The notes: a model not told the origin generated them from the sequence alone. A DNA stretch of 64,000 nt from Bin25 sp026709415 (GCA_965200045.1 OZ241330.1:2356001-2420000), one strand, 5' to 3'; shown: positions 23,378 through 33,537, counted from the stretch's first letter. Made by a program: numbers and translations.

Positions 23378-26300
23378 TTACAACCAGCCGAGTCGATCAA
23401 ATTCAGCCCCGCCTCTGGTTTGGGCTCCAGCATCATCAGTACCTGCTTTTGGTAAAGAAGATTTTCTAGGATTATCATCTCCGATGGGTAACTCTACAAT
23501 CGTACCGGTTCCAAAGACAGTGGCACCACCAGTATCATCATCTATAAAATTTGGTGGTGTTGGTAACGCAAAATCCTCCTCATCAGAATCTGTTTCTTCA
23601 ACCGGAACGCCGATGGTAGTCTCATCTTCGCCAGCCACTTTGGAGGTCAACGTAATCTGGATGGTATTAGGATCATTTTTGATGTTGACTTGCCTTATTT
23701 TGGCATTCTTGCCACTGGCAACTTTTAGAATCGTTCCCGCATTTCCCCCTTTTATTTTATTATCAATTTTCACATCAATATTAGCCGCAATGCGTTGTGC
23801 ATCGAAGACCCCAACAATAGCCGTATACGTCTCATCCTCATCCTCATCGCCTCCTGCATCATGTAGGTTACTAACACCATAAGGTACGTGTGCCGCAACA
23901 TCAGGACGTTGCTCATCTTCAGCTATCGTAGTTCCATCACTTTCAAAAAAAGGAGGAAAGGCACTAATCAATGTCTCTGCGATGTCTTCTAACAATCTGT
24001 CACTATTGGAATCCACATAGGTGATAGCCTTCTTGTTGTCAGAAGAAAATGGCTCGGGATCGGGTAATTTATCATCGTCTGTGGTTTCTGTACTCGTATC
24101 ATCATCAACGTCAAATAGCGTGACGGTATTGGAATAAGCACCAGTTCCTTTACCAATGGTTAATTTAATCGTTCCCGTATTGGTCCCTGTTAAATTGTCA
24201 CCATCTGCGATGTTTTTAAATCGGATAAGTCCCTTCGGATTTCCCCCCACTTCCGCGTTGATTTCCACATCATTGGTGTCAAAAAAGTCTTTCACTTCAT
24301 CATCATTGATTTCATTCACCCAGTTTTTGACCGAGCCGCCTTCCGAAAGGTTAATCGGTCTGCTAAAAGAAGTAAAGCCCGTTCCTCCAACGCCGATGGT
24401 CAGATTTAAACCATTAATCTCATTCACTAAAAACACGCGTTTGGCCCCGGCCTTAGTTCCCTCGATATCGGCCGTGCCTTTTCGGAATAAAATCAAATGC
24501 TCATGATTGGCTTCAGTCGTTTGCAGTTCGACCGCCTCGGCCGTTTTGCTTTGGCCTTTAAACGCCTCCGTGCCATCAAAGGAAATCACCGCTCGCTTGG
24601 TGTCGGCGTGTTTTAAGACATCCACCAAATCACTCAAACCCGTCTCGTCGACGATGTTTCCAGCACGATCCACTGATTTGTCGCTTTTCAAAATCTCTTG
24701 CGTGATTTCTTTGGCAATCAAATTGTTTTTGTTGTCATTGAGATTATCATCACTATCATTATAAGCCCCATAGCCCGCTTTACCAATGGCAAAGCCATCA
24801 CCATCCCACCAATTTTGACCTCCAATGGTTTGTTTTCCGGGGACTTTAAACGAATCAAAACTGACTTCTTCTAAGTCATGGTTGCCTTTGATATAGAGGC
24901 CTTTGAGTTTATTAACCTTGTCGGCTTTCAAGGATTCGATATCCGTATTATGCTCCACGGTTAAAATCCCATTGGCCCCACTGGCATGACCCAACGCCAC
25001 ATCGCCTTCTAGCGCCGTGCCGATCAAAGAGACTTCCGACGTGATCGTTCGAGCCGTGATGATTTCCTCAAAATCATCCAAGCCATTAACCACCACCGAA
25101 AAACCTCCATGAATATGAGCTCGCTCTAAATCGGGTGTGGTGCCTGCATTCAAAGCCACCACCGTGCCGCCTTTATTGGCCGCGGCGGGATTCCCACCGA
25201 TTTGAAGCGTTTCTAAATCATTGGCCTCGGTGAAGGTCAAGGTATTGATGTGAGCGCCCGCTTCGGTCCCCACATTCACGCTGACCACATCCTCACTGAT
25301 CCGTAAGTTGGCGGCCTTCACCTTGGGAGCGGTCACCGTGCGCACATCTTTCACATGCAATAACGCTAAAGTGGTCAATTCGGGTAAGGAGACTTCATCC
25401 GGCCCAATGATGGTCAAATCGGCTTTCCCTAGTACCTTTAGCGCACTCAAATCAATCACGGCCCCCGTACCATCCAAATCGATCTTGAGATCGGCATCAT
25501 AAGACGCCAAGGCCGTTAAGGTCAGCTCTGTTCCTTTGTCTAAATCAATCGTATGCCCTGCAAAGGCCTCCAGCGTGGTGAGCTTAGGCAATTTCACCGT
25601 TTTAATATCATCATCCAAGGTGATCGTGCCCGCACTGATTAATTCCGGATAATGCACATGCAATTGGCTGTCGTCCAGATCGCCGACGCTCGATAATTGG
25701 GCCAATTTGACGACTTTCTCACTGCCCGCATGGATGATGGTTAAATCCCCATTGATCACGGTGATCTTGCCCACCCAATCAATGAGTTCATCCACTTCGG
25801 ACGCTTCTAAATTGGTCGTGTTGATGGTGACATCCCCACTGAATGCGGTGTAATCCGCCTGTCCTCGCTTGGTATTATCCCACTCTCTTGACGATCTGAT
25901 GGTGGTATCGCCCTGATAGAATCCCCCATCGCCCAAACTTTCTTCTAAATCTTTTTTGACTTCGGCTAATTCTGATTCAATCTCTTCTCTGAGTTGGTCT
26001 AAATCCGCCTGAGCTAAGGCATCATTGGCTGCATCGGCCAAGGCTCGCTCTAATTCGGTGAGCTTCGCCTGAAGACTCGCTAAGGCCGTATCCAAAGCGG
26101 TTTTCTGAGCTGCTGCTAATGTGGTTTGTAATTCAGACTTCAACTTATCGATGTCTTCTTGAGACAAACTGTTGGCGTCTGCCTGATTCAAGGCCGTCTG
26201 CAATTTGGTAATTTCCGCATTGAGCGCCGTCTGGGCGGTTTGTAAATTATTGCCCAAAGTCGTGCTCACACCAGCCACCGCGGTTTGGATATCGCCTTGA

Positions 26301-26488
26301 ATGCTCTGGCGAATATTTTTAATCTCCGTATCGATTGCTTTCACCTGAGAGGCCACCCCTTGCAACGTCGTCACTTGAGAGGTTAATGTCTTAATCTGAT
26401 CGTTTAAATTATCAAAACGATCATCATAATTTTTACAGCCCGCCGCCACTACAGCGACTGCGGCCAATAGAATAAAAATTCTTTTCAT
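23378..26488 (-). CDS. Large lipoprotein with coiled-coil stalk and repeat-rich, acidic ectodomain
   Basis: 1036 aa. Signal peptide with lipobox ending Cys18 (MKRIFILLAAVAVVAAGCKN), followed by KNYDD, acidic residues that may act as a surface-export signal in this phylum. Residues about 20-190 are a long coiled coil (DRFDNLNDQIKTLTSQVTTL and similar heptads). Then about 350-400 residues of repeating strands with a period near 20 (SGDVTINTT, VINGDLTIIHA, LKIDLDGTGAVIDLSAL), resembling Receptor-L/Ecm33-like or beta-helix repeats. The C-terminal third is Asp/Glu-rich with runs such as DVDDDTSTETTDDD. Much more GC-rich than its neighbours, suggesting distinct history or selection. Binding or adhesion is a guess. 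Confidence 0.75.
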   Translation of the reverse strand: MKRIFILLAAVAVVAAGCKNYDDRFDNLNDQIKTLTSQVTTLQGVASQVKAIDTEIKNIRQSIQGDIQTAVAGVSTTLGNNLQTAQTALNAEITKLQTALNQADANSLSQEDIDKLKSELQTTLAAAQKTALDTALASLQAKLTELERALADAANDALAQADLDQLREEIESELAEVKKDLEESLGDGGFYQGDTTIRSSREWDNTKRGQADYTAFSGDVTINTTNLEASEVDELIDWVGKITVINGDLTIIHAGSEKVVKLAQLSSVGDLDDSQLHVHYPELISAGTITLDDDIKTVKLPKLTTLEAFAGHTIDLDKGTELTLTALASYDADLKIDLDGTGAVIDLSALKVLGKADLTIIGPDEVSLPELTTLALLHVKDVRTVTAPKVKAANLRISEDVVSVNVGTEAGAHINTLTFTEANDLETLQIGGNPAAANKGGTVVALNAGTTPDLERAHIHGGFSVVVNGLDDFEEIITARTITSEVSLIGTALEGDVALGHASGANGILTVEHNTDIESLKADKVNKLKGLYIKGNHDLEEVSFDSFKVPGKQTIGGQNWWDGDGFAIGKAGYGAYNDSDDNLNDNKNNLIAKEITQEILKSDKSVDRAGNIVDETGLSDLVDVLKHADTKRAVISFDGTEAFKGQSKTAEAVELQTTEANHEHLILFRKGTADIEGTKAGAKRVFLVNEINGLNLTIGVGGTGFTSFSRPINLSEGGSVKNWVNEINDDEVKDFFDTNDVEINAEVGGNPKGLIRFKNIADGDNLTGTNTGTIKLTIGKGTGAYSNTVTLFDVDDDTSTETTDDDKLPDPEPFSSDNKKAITYVDSNSDRLLEDIAETLISAFPPFFESDGTTIAEDEQRPDVAAHVPYGVSNLHDAGGDEDEDETYTAIVGVFDAQRIAANIDVKIDNKIKGGNAGTILKVASGKNAKIRQVNIKNDPNTIQITLTSKVAGEDETTIGVPVEETDSDEEDFALPTPPNFIDDDTGGATVFGTGTIVELPIGDDNPRKSSLPKAGTDDAGAQTRGGAEFDRLGWL

Positions 26489-26880
26489 AAAAAAAACATT
26501 TTTTGATTATTATTAGTGTTGTTTATGCCGTGGAAATAAAAATTCCCATCCACTGAAAGGAATGGCGACAGCGCCGGAGCGTTGGGAGGAAACAATACAT
26601 CCCAACCCCATTTCAGTAACGGGAAAACAGAAAAAAAAGAAAAAAGGGGGTGGTGGCTAGGCCAAAGGGCGCTAGAACCAGAGCAGTTTACAGAATTTTC
26701 GGGGGGGGGTAGTGACTACTTTACTCATGTAAACACCTTTGGAGGCAACGGTGTACATACCTCAAATATCGTGCCAATAAGAATGTTGAGAGTCTATGTA
26801 TGATGATCACAATTCGAAGATATGTATTCACAAAGCGTGTTCTTTCGGCTAACAAAACTTAGCTTCTATTTATTATCGTA
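26489..26880. other. Upstream region of the large lipoprotein, with a poly-G tract and a hairpin
   Basis: No convincing gene. Contains a 7-bp inverted repeat (GTTGGGA at 26581-26587 with TCCCAAC at 26600-26606) and an uninterrupted run of nine G at 26701-26709 (nine C on the lipoprotein strand), 213-221 bases before the lipoprotein ATG. Such a homopolymer is rare in this AT-rich DNA and could vary in length. A 73-codon plus-strand frame across it (26582-26803) looks accidental. Confidence 0.5.
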
Positions 26881-26889
26881 TTTCTTGTA

Positions 26890-27937
26890 GAAATAGAAAT
26901 CAACGATTCCAAACATAATGATATTGAATCGAACAATTATTGTGTTGCAAAATTCTCTTTTAACAAAATCATCAAGAACCTGGTCAACGGATTGATATCT
27001 GAAACCTAGTCTTTTAGATATCAATGATCCATCATAGGTTATTGTGCGAGTGGTTGATTTAAAACTAGCTCCTTGAAAAAATGAAATGCCAAAAATTTGT
27101 GCTATTGAATCAATGGCTTTTAGAATCGTCTAAGGAACCAATCCAATTCTATAGATTGGGACTTTTTGTCCATATGAGGCATTGACTTTGGTAATCAGAT
27201 CTATAATGGACAAGGTTTGACTGACTAAAATCCACTGTTATTGATTTTGATTCGAACGCATTAAGCGAATCATCGCATGACACAAATCACCTATTCCAAT
27301 CAATGAAATATTTCCTTTTGTATAAAAATGGTTGATTTTTTATCTGAGGAATCAATTTTCCTGAACTTCTGTTTAGAAATGATGTACTCAACACAACGCC
27401 CAGATACACAATTTGAACATCAATTCCTTCTTGTGAAGCTGGCCAAACTTCTAATTCTGCCATATGTTTAAACCTACCACAATAAGAATGGAACCTCGGT
27501 TGGTTTTTCATCCGACACTCAGTAATGTTTGTTGTCATTTTTTGAATCTATTGCTGCAACAGAACTCACATAGAGAATCTTGTTTACTTTGTTTTCAACA
27601 GCAAGATTGACCAAATTAGTTGATCCTAAAACATTGTTCTCAAATAATTTTTTATTGTCTTTTTTTGAAAAAGATACCAATGAAGCACAGTAGTAAATTT
27701 TTGAAATTCTTTCTAAACTTTCTTTTAAATCATAAACATTCAATAAATCAGCTTTTCGCCAAATAATCTTTTCATAGTTTTCAGAATGCTCTTTACTTAA
27801 GAGTAAAAAATACTATTCGACCCTCTGACGATTCATTTCGTTTCGGTAAGTCCACAAATGTTTGAATCTGTGTTAACTACTGAGGGGGGCATCAAATTAG
27901 CACTGACTAACCCCGTGGCTCTAGTAACTAATTCCAT
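26890..27937 (-). pseudogene. NAD-dependent epimerase/dehydratase, heavily decayed
   Basis: Scattered frames on the minus strand line up with an extended short-chain dehydrogenase. From 27937: MELVTRATGLVSANLM (degenerate nucleotide-binding VTGATGLVG). Then about 27519-27743: MNVYDLKESLERISKIYYCA, NVLGSTNLVNLAVENKVNKI and LYVSSVAAID. Then about 27287-27538: HMAELEVWPASQEGIDVQIV, YLGVVL and FLNRSSGKLIPQI. Further fragments run to about 26890. Several frameshifts and stops separate these. It abuts tyrS divergently. Confidence 0.75.
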
Positions 27938-27990
27938 TGGTGAAAAAATAATTCTAATTGATTAAAATATCTTTGGCCAGTCAAACAATC

Positions 27991-29286
27991 ATGTTAAAAA
28001 AATTTGTAAAAAATCTTCAATGGAGAGGCTTAATTCACAATACGACACCTGATGTCGGACATCATTTAGCGTCCAATAAAACTTCAGGTTATATTGGGTT
28101 CGACCCGACCTCTTCTTCTTTACACATTGGCAATCTTTTACAAATCATCATCTTGCGTCATTTTCAATTAGCCGGTCATTGTCCCATCGTATTGCTTGGT
28201 GGGGCTACCGGAATGATCGGTGATCCTTCTGGGAAAAAAGAAGAAAGAAAGTTATTGAATAGATATACCCTAGAAAAGAATGGCATTTTGATTCAAAATC
28301 AAATGAACAAATTTCTAGATTTTGATAAAAGCACAAAAAATAGAGCCGTCTTGTTGAATAATTATGACTGGACAAAAGATTATTCACTGATTGATTTTTC
28401 TCGGGATATCGGCAAACACATCACGGTGAATTACATGATGGCTAAAGATTCTGTTAAGAATAGGATTTCTCCTAGTCAAGGTTCTGGGATGTCTTTCACT
28501 GAATTTACCTATCAATTATTGCAAGGGTTCGATTTTTATTATATGTATAAAAATCACAGTTGTACACTACAAATGGGGGGAAGTGATCAATGGGGGAATA
28601 TCACGACTGGGATTGAGTTAATTAGAAGAAAGTTAAATAATCAAGCCCATGGAATCACCTGCCCACTAGTGACAAAAGAAGACGGTTCTAAATTTGGAAA
28701 AACTGAACAAGGGAATATTTGGCTTGATCGAAAATTAACTTCTCCGTTTCGATTTTATCAGTACTGGATCAATATTACCGACATAGAAGCTGAAAGGCTC
28801 ATCAAAGTATTTACCTTTTTAAATCAAGAAGACATTAATCGTCTTATCATAGAACATCAGAAGGCTCCACATCTTAGAACCTTACAGACTAGACTAGCCC
28901 GTGAATTAACTCAATTAGTTCATTCTACAGAAGATTTGGATTTTGCTAAAAAAGCCACCCAAATTTTATTTGGTAAATCAACTCTTGATGATATCAAATC
29001 CTTAAGTCATCAAAACTGCTTGGAGATTTTTCAAGGACTTCCCAGTGCCACGATTACAAAAGAAAGTTTAAATCGTGGGCTTCCTATATTCGAGGGTTTG
29101 TGTTTAAATCCAGAATTTTTTCAATCGAAAGGTCAAGCCAAAAGAGCAGTTCAAGCCAATTCCATTTCCGTTAATAAAGAAAAAGTTGATGAATCTTACC
29201 GATTGGAATTAAAAGATCTTATAGCAGAGAGTTTTATTTTATTACAAAAAGGGAAAAAAAAATATTGCCTGCTAAAAGTCAATTGA
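27991..29286 (+). CDS. tyrS: Tyrosyl-tRNA synthetase
   Basis: Class I synthetase charging tRNA-Tyr. YIGFDPTSSSLHIGNLLQII holds the HIGH signature; LLGGATGMIGDPSGKKEER, GSDQWGNITTGIELIR and the KMSKS equivalent DGSKFGKTEQGNIWLD follow. A C-terminal S4-like RNA-binding segment includes FQSKGQAKRAVQANSISVNK. The ATG at 27991 gives MLKKFVKNLQWRGLIHNTTP, the typical start, preferred over ATT 27958. Overlaps the convergent LuxE-like gene by 8 bases. Confidence 0.95.
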   Translation: MLKKFVKNLQWRGLIHNTTPDVGHHLASNKTSGYIGFDPTSSSLHIGNLLQIIILRHFQLAGHCPIVLLGGATGMIGDPSGKKEERKLLNRYTLEKNGILIQNQMNKFLDFDKSTKNRAVLLNNYDWTKDYSLIDFSRDIGKHITVNYMMAKDSVKNRISPSQGSGMSFTEFTYQLLQGFDFYYMYKNHSCTLQMGGSDQWGNITTGIELIRRKLNNQAHGITCPLVTKEDGSKFGKTEQGNIWLDRKLTSPFRFYQYWINITDIEAERLIKVFTFLNQEDINRLIIEHQKAPHLRTLQTRLARELTQLVHSTEDLDFAKKATQILFGKSTLDDIKSLSHQNCLEIFQGLPSATITKESLNRGLPIFEGLCLNPEFFQSKGQAKRAVQANSISVNKEKVDESYRLELKDLIAESFILLQKGKKKYCLLKVN

Positions 29287-30289
29287 ATAACAGATTGCAT
29301 CCTCTCGTATCCGCGTGATCATACCGCCCTAATAGCTCAAAAGAGGTTTCACTTCTGAGTTTTCCTAAATCTTGGGTGGCAATAAATGAACAAGAGTCGA
29401 TATTGGCTAAATCAATAAGATTTATGGCTCCAGTCTGGTGATATCCTAAATTTTTAAATGGGTCGGTCATGTCAGCAATCTGAATTTTCATCCAAGGAGG
29501 CGTGCGAAATAGATGATCTGATACACTATAGGCTTGACTTAATAATTCGGTCATACCATATTCAGAATGAATTGAAGTAAGGCCAAAAGCACCTTTTAAT
29601 TTTTGATGTAATTCTTGTTTTGAAATTTCTTTGGACATGCCTTTGGTCCCTCCCGTTTCCATAACCATTGTATTTTTTAATGGGATGGGATATTGTTGAG
29701 CAAATTCCAATAAGGCTGAACTCAGTCCAAACAATATGGTTTTTTGTTGCTGTTTATCGAGTATGTGAAGTCGCTTGGATAAGGTTTGATATTCATCTAA
29801 ATAAAAAGAACTCCATGGATTATCCGAGTGGTGGATTAGTCTATCAACCATATAGATGATGGACGCATTTTTTCGTTCTAAATACGTCGGTAATAAAGCT
29901 AAAATGGCATAGTCTGAAATGGGACCAAATACATTTTCAAATCCAGTTAAAAAACTTTTTTCATAGACTTTTAAATTGCCTATAAAATGTTTGGAAGGGA
30001 CTTCAGATGTTGTCCTCGAAGATTCAAAAACTATTTCATGTGGCTCATTTGAGCAGTAAACTTGATGGGATTTAAAAAAAGAAATGGGTAAAAATGGAAT
30101 GTCATACACTTCATGAACTCTATCTAATGACTTGCCGATTTTTTGACAATACTTCCTATAAATCAAATTATTGGTGTATTGGTGTTTGAAAACAATCAAG
30201 GCATGCTCATCAAAATGTTGCGGATAGGTTTGACAACGATGAAAAAAATCGAATGAATTCGAAATGGTTTTATGACCGTTCTTTAGCAA
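29279..30289 (-). CDS. LuxE-like acyl-protein synthetase/acyl-activating enzyme
   Basis: 336 aa resembling LuxE/phenylacetate-CoA-ligase-like adenylating enzymes. The N-terminal YRKYCQKIGKSLDRVHEVYD and DIPFLPISFFKSHQV are typical of the Bacteroidota family; FESSRTTSEVPSKHF resembles a phosphate-binding loop, and SIHSEYGMTELLSQAYS is the acidic YGxTE adenylation motif. The C-terminal GKLRSETSFELLGRYDHADT matches the GRxD hinge motif. Probably activates an acyl substrate with ATP; substrate and acceptor unknown. Confidence 0.75.
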   Translation of the reverse strand: MLKNGHKTISNSFDFFHRCQTYPQHFDEHALIVFKHQYTNNLIYRKYCQKIGKSLDRVHEVYDIPFLPISFFKSHQVYCSNEPHEIVFESSRTTSEVPSKHFIGNLKVYEKSFLTGFENVFGPISDYAILALLPTYLERKNASIIYMVDRLIHHSDNPWSSFYLDEYQTLSKRLHILDKQQQKTILFGLSSALLEFAQQYPIPLKNTMVMETGGTKGMSKEISKQELHQKLKGAFGLTSIHSEYGMTELLSQAYSVSDHLFRTPPWMKIQIADMTDPFKNLGYHQTGAINLIDLANIDSCSFIATQDLGKLRSETSFELLGRYDHADTRGCNLLFN

Positions 30290-30692
30290 AGAATAGGAAT
30301 TTATTTTTAACTAAATGCCATTTGTAAATAGCAAGACCATTCGATTTAAAATCAACAAGTTTTGTTTCGTTTTCTATGGGTATCGGTTATCATATTGATT
30401 TTATCCCAAACGGCAGGTTAATGAAAGTTTATGAAAACTAGTCTCATTCAAATAAATAACCGACGTTGTGGTCGATTTAAACGAAATTCTTTCTGCATAG
30501 CAGAATTAATGATACTAATTGGGTTTCAATTTTTAAATTGGTGAACGGATAAATTTTCGAACACCAAAACCCGAAGACTTTTTAATCCCCCAATACATTT
30601 TGGGTATAGAAATTATGGATTCAATTGCACGCACGAAATAATCGATGAATCATTTAGCATATGCATAGGTCATTGTTGAAAAAGATTATCAA
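30290..30692. other. Non-coding stretch, nothing recognised
   Basis: 403 AT-rich bases between two minus-strand genes. No ORF, RNA gene, IS end or strong hairpin was found by eye. Confidence 0.5.
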
Positions 30693-31913
30693 TTACAACG
30701 CATAGGCTCTTTCAACAGGCCATTGATCTTGATAACTCTCTTTCCATTTTTGACTTCTCAACTCTTCATCGGTTGATAAACAGGCCTCAAGCTCCTTTCT
30801 TATTAACTCCTCTTCCATTTCCCTTCCGATAAAGACAATTTCATTTTTTCGATCGCCAAAAGTTTTATCCCATGTAGATTCAATTTGCTTTTGATTTTCT
30901 ACGAATGGTAAATAGCTAATGCGCTTGTTAAAAGGCATACTGCACCACCAAACTCCTGCACTATCAGCTTTTAACGAACCTCCTGCTTGACTCCATATAA
31001 GAGCTTGTTCATTTCGAGAGGCTAACCAAAACAAGCCTTTACTCCTGATAACTGAAATCGGAAAATTGTGTTGCACAAAGTCCCAAAAACGTTTTGGGTC
31101 AAAAGGTCTTTTACTTCGAAACACAAATGAAGTAATTCCATATTCTTCAGTCTCAGGGGTATGCTCCGCTTTATTGAGTTCTTCGATCCAGCCCGCGCTT
31201 TGTTCGGCTTCTTCATAATTAAACTGGCCAGTATTTAGAATTTCTTCGGGTTCAATCTTGCTAAAGACCGACTCAATAATTTTGGCGGATGGATTCAATT
31301 TTTTTATAAAGACTTTTAAAATGCCAAGATGTTCTTTTGAAATCAAATCCGTTTTGTTAAGGATAATGACATTAGCGAACTCAATTTGATCTGTTAAGAG
31401 ATTCACTATGGTTCTAACATCTCCTTCCATATTAGTCAGTTTTCGGTCCATTAACGTTTCTGGACTCCCAAAATCTCTGAAAAAATTAAATGCATCCACA
31501 ACGGTTACCATGGTATCGATATAACTAAACTGTGAAAGATCTATGTCGTTTTCTTCATCCATAAAGGAAAAAGTTTGAGCCACTGGAATAGGTTCACTGA
31601 TACCTGTGCTTTCTATAAGCAAGTAATCAAATCGGTTTTCTTTTGCCAATCGCTCCACCTCAATCATCAAGTCTTCTCTTAATGTACAGCAAATACAACC
31701 ATTACTCATTTCAACTAACTTTTCTTCGGTACGAGACAATATGTTTTCACTTTTAATAAAATCGGCATCAATATTCACTTCACTCATGTCATTGACTATA
31801 ACAGCCACTTTCAAGCCTTTTTTGTTATGTAAAAGATGGTTGAGAAGTGTGGTTTTTCCTGCTCCCAAAAAACCACTTAAAACGGTTACAGGTAATTTCT
31901 TTTCTGTTGTCAT
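30693..31913 (-). CDS. COG0523/CobW-family GTP-dependent metallochaperone (ZigA/YciC-like)
   Basis: G3E GTPase that loads or buffers a metal, often zinc. Walker A GFLGAGKTTLLNHLL, metal-binding NGCICCTLREDL (CxCC), Walker B-like LLIESTGISEPIPVAQTF, NKTD base-recognition motif and a C-terminal CobW_C domain (TSFVFRSKRPFDPKRFWDFV, SKGLFWLASRNEQALIWSQA). 406 aa, the long form usual for YciC/ZigA. No Zur box was identified upstream. Confidence 0.9.
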   Translation of the reverse strand: MTTEKKLPVTVLSGFLGAGKTTLLNHLLHNKKGLKVAVIVNDMSEVNIDADFIKSENILSRTEEKLVEMSNGCICCTLREDLMIEVERLAKENRFDYLLIESTGISEPIPVAQTFSFMDEENDIDLSQFSYIDTMVTVVDAFNFFRDFGSPETLMDRKLTNMEGDVRTIVNLLTDQIEFANVIILNKTDLISKEHLGILKVFIKKLNPSAKIIESVFSKIEPEEILNTGQFNYEEAEQSAGWIEELNKAEHTPETEEYGITSFVFRSKRPFDPKRFWDFVQHNFPISVIRSKGLFWLASRNEQALIWSQAGGSLKADSAGVWWCSMPFNKRISYLPFVENQKQIESTWDKTFGDRKNEIVFIGREMEEELIRKELEACLSTDEELRSQKWKESYQDQWPVERAYAL

Positions 31914-32189
31914 ATGATAAAAACAATACTAACAACAATTTTAATAATATTTAATCAATGTAAAGAAATATATTCTGAGATCTTTGAATAATGCAAAATC
32001 AAAAAAAATGGGTGCTATGAGGAAACCATGTTTTTTTTCAGCCAATGGATCCACTCGTTTGATGTGGCTTGCCTCTAAAAAATCACGACATTTCTCTGAT
32101 CTTGGCTATTTGGCTCGTTTTTTCCTTCATTTTTGAGTTGAGTAAGGCTCTGAGGGCTTCTTTTTTCCTTGATGCCTCTTTACTAGGTT
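31914..32189. other. Non-coding stretch upstream of the IS5-type remnant
   Basis: AT-rich leader of the metallochaperone gene followed by sequence of rising GC. No gene or clear promoter seen. A metal-responsive operator would be expected here if the chaperone is zinc-regulated, but I see no convincing palindrome. Confidence 0.35.
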
Positions 32190-32480
32190 GGCATTAGGGC
32201 CATCATGCCTGGTGATCTCTTTAAATGGGATGCATGGATTCCAAAATAGGTTGATTGTGGGCTTTATCCAATCCCCTAAGTCGGGTGATTTGACCGTGGA
32301 ACCAATGAGCCAAGCCAACGAAGGTCTGTCACCATCCAACGTTCTTGACTCATGGCTTTGTTTCGCTCTTTTTGTGGCTTCGTCAGGAGCTTGTGGCAAT
32401 AGCTTTTATCGGCTAAAACACGTTTTCGTTCGCACCGAAAGGCCTTCCATCAAAGGCTATTGAAAAACGGTTGGGGTCGT
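32190..32480 (-). pseudogene. IS5-superfamily transposase, C-terminal fragment
   Basis: Minus-strand frames give ADKSYCHKLLTKPQKERNKA then MSQERWMVTDLRWLGSLVP and, in another frame, FHGQITRLRGLDKAHNQPIL. These resemble the DKGY, RNR...RWVVE and final helical segments of IS5-type transposases. Frameshifts separate them and the N-terminal part is absent. It differs from the IS5 element at 0.8-2.3 kb. Confidence 0.55.
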
Positions 32481-32762
32481 TGTTCGGCTTCGCCCTTGAT
32501 GAGGATTAAAAAAACGCATTGATTTGGATTGAAAGGATTTGAAATGATTTATAGCACGTACGATATACAAAAACCAATGGCCAAATAAAAAGATAGGGAC
32601 TCTGGTCCCAATCCCTCATCTCAGCGGAAAGCCAAAACTTTAGTGCAAAGATCTCGTTTATTTATTTGCTTTTGATTCGGTGAATAGGATGCGATGCGTA
32701 ACACATTTCAACTATCAGGTGATTTAAAAGAATATAATTTCCTAAATTTTAAGTCAAAAAAT

Positions 32763-32770
32763 TAAATTTG
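32763..32770 (+). promoter_or_regulatory. Predicted -7 box for the two-component operon
   Basis: TAAATTTG (TAnnTTTG), ending 11 bases before the GTG start at 32782. Confidence 0.45.
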
Positions 32771-32781
32771 ATTTTCTAAAC

Positions 32782-33477
32782 GTGAAAAAAGAAGAAATCC
32801 GTATCCTCTTGGTTGATGACGAACCAGATATTGTTGAGATTATTAGGTTCAATCTCACAAAAGAAGGATATAAAATATACACGGCTACCAATGGTCAAGA
32901 AGCCGTTGAATCGGCCTCTTTAAGACAACCGCATTTAATCATTTTAGATATCATGATGCCCATAATGGACGGAATTCAAACCTGCGAAAAACTGAGAGAA
33001 GATGGCCGTTTTAATGAAACGATCATTATGTTTTTAACAGCCAGAGGCGAAGAGTACTCCCAGTTAGCGGCATATGATGTCGGGGCAGACGATTATGTTA
33101 CCAAACCCATAAAACCTAAAGTGTTAGTTTCCAAAGTCAAAAGTTTATTGCGTAGACTAAACGACCGACCGCTGTCATATTCCAGATTACAATTTGATGA
33201 ATTGATAATTGATAAAGATGCCCATAGTGTATCAATTGATGGCCAAATCATCAATTTAGCTCGGAAAGAATTTAAAATATTATTTTTTTTAGCCTCTCAA
33301 CCTGGAAAGGTTTTTCAACGAGAAACAATTCTTGATTATGTGTGGGGGGATAGCCATGTTGGTGAACGAACCGTCGATGTTCATATGAGAAAACTTCGAA
33401 AGAAAATTGGGAAAAAGTATCTTAAAACAATCAAAGGAGTCGGCTATAAATTCATGCACTCCCAAAGCTTAAGATAA
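32782..33477 (+). CDS. Response regulator, OmpR/PhoB family
   Basis: Receiver domain at residues 1-125 with acidic pocket in LLVDDEPDIVEI, phospho-acceptor Asp56 in LIILDIMMP, and DDYVTKPIKPKVL with the conserved Lys. A winged-helix domain follows (LARKEFKILFFLASQPGKVF, ERTVDVHMRKLRKKIGKKYL, GVGYKF). 231 aa. GTG start. With the kinase 61 bases downstream it forms a PhoB/PhoR-like pair; phosphate sensing is possible but not shown by the sequence. Confidence 0.9.
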   Translation: MKKEEIRILLVDDEPDIVEIIRFNLTKEGYKIYTATNGQEAVESASLRQPHLIILDIMMPIMDGIQTCEKLREDGRFNETIIMFLTARGEEYSQLAAYDVGADDYVTKPIKPKVLVSKVKSLLRRLNDRPLSYSRLQFDELIIDKDAHSVSIDGQIINLARKEFKILFFLASQPGKVFQRETILDYVWGDSHVGERTVDVHMRKLRKKIGKKYLKTIKGVGYKFMHSQSLR

Positions 33478-33537
33478 CTTGTTTTACTCTCAAAATTTCA
33501 TTCATAAAAAATAATTTTCAAACCTACGAAGCCCTAT

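Noticed and set aside
24156..25502. Plus-strand frames of 64-116 codons inside the lipoprotein gene
   Set aside because: Antisense shadows of a long coherent lipoprotein frame in GC-richer DNA.
26582..26803. 73-codon ORF across the poly-G tract
   Set aside because: Low-complexity composition, TTG start and no homology pattern; it is probably accidental.
32725..32745. AATATAATTTCC as another cassette end
   Set aside because: It differs at key positions from the GGG-ATTATA tip, has no inverted partner within 2 kb and no flanking octamer repeat.
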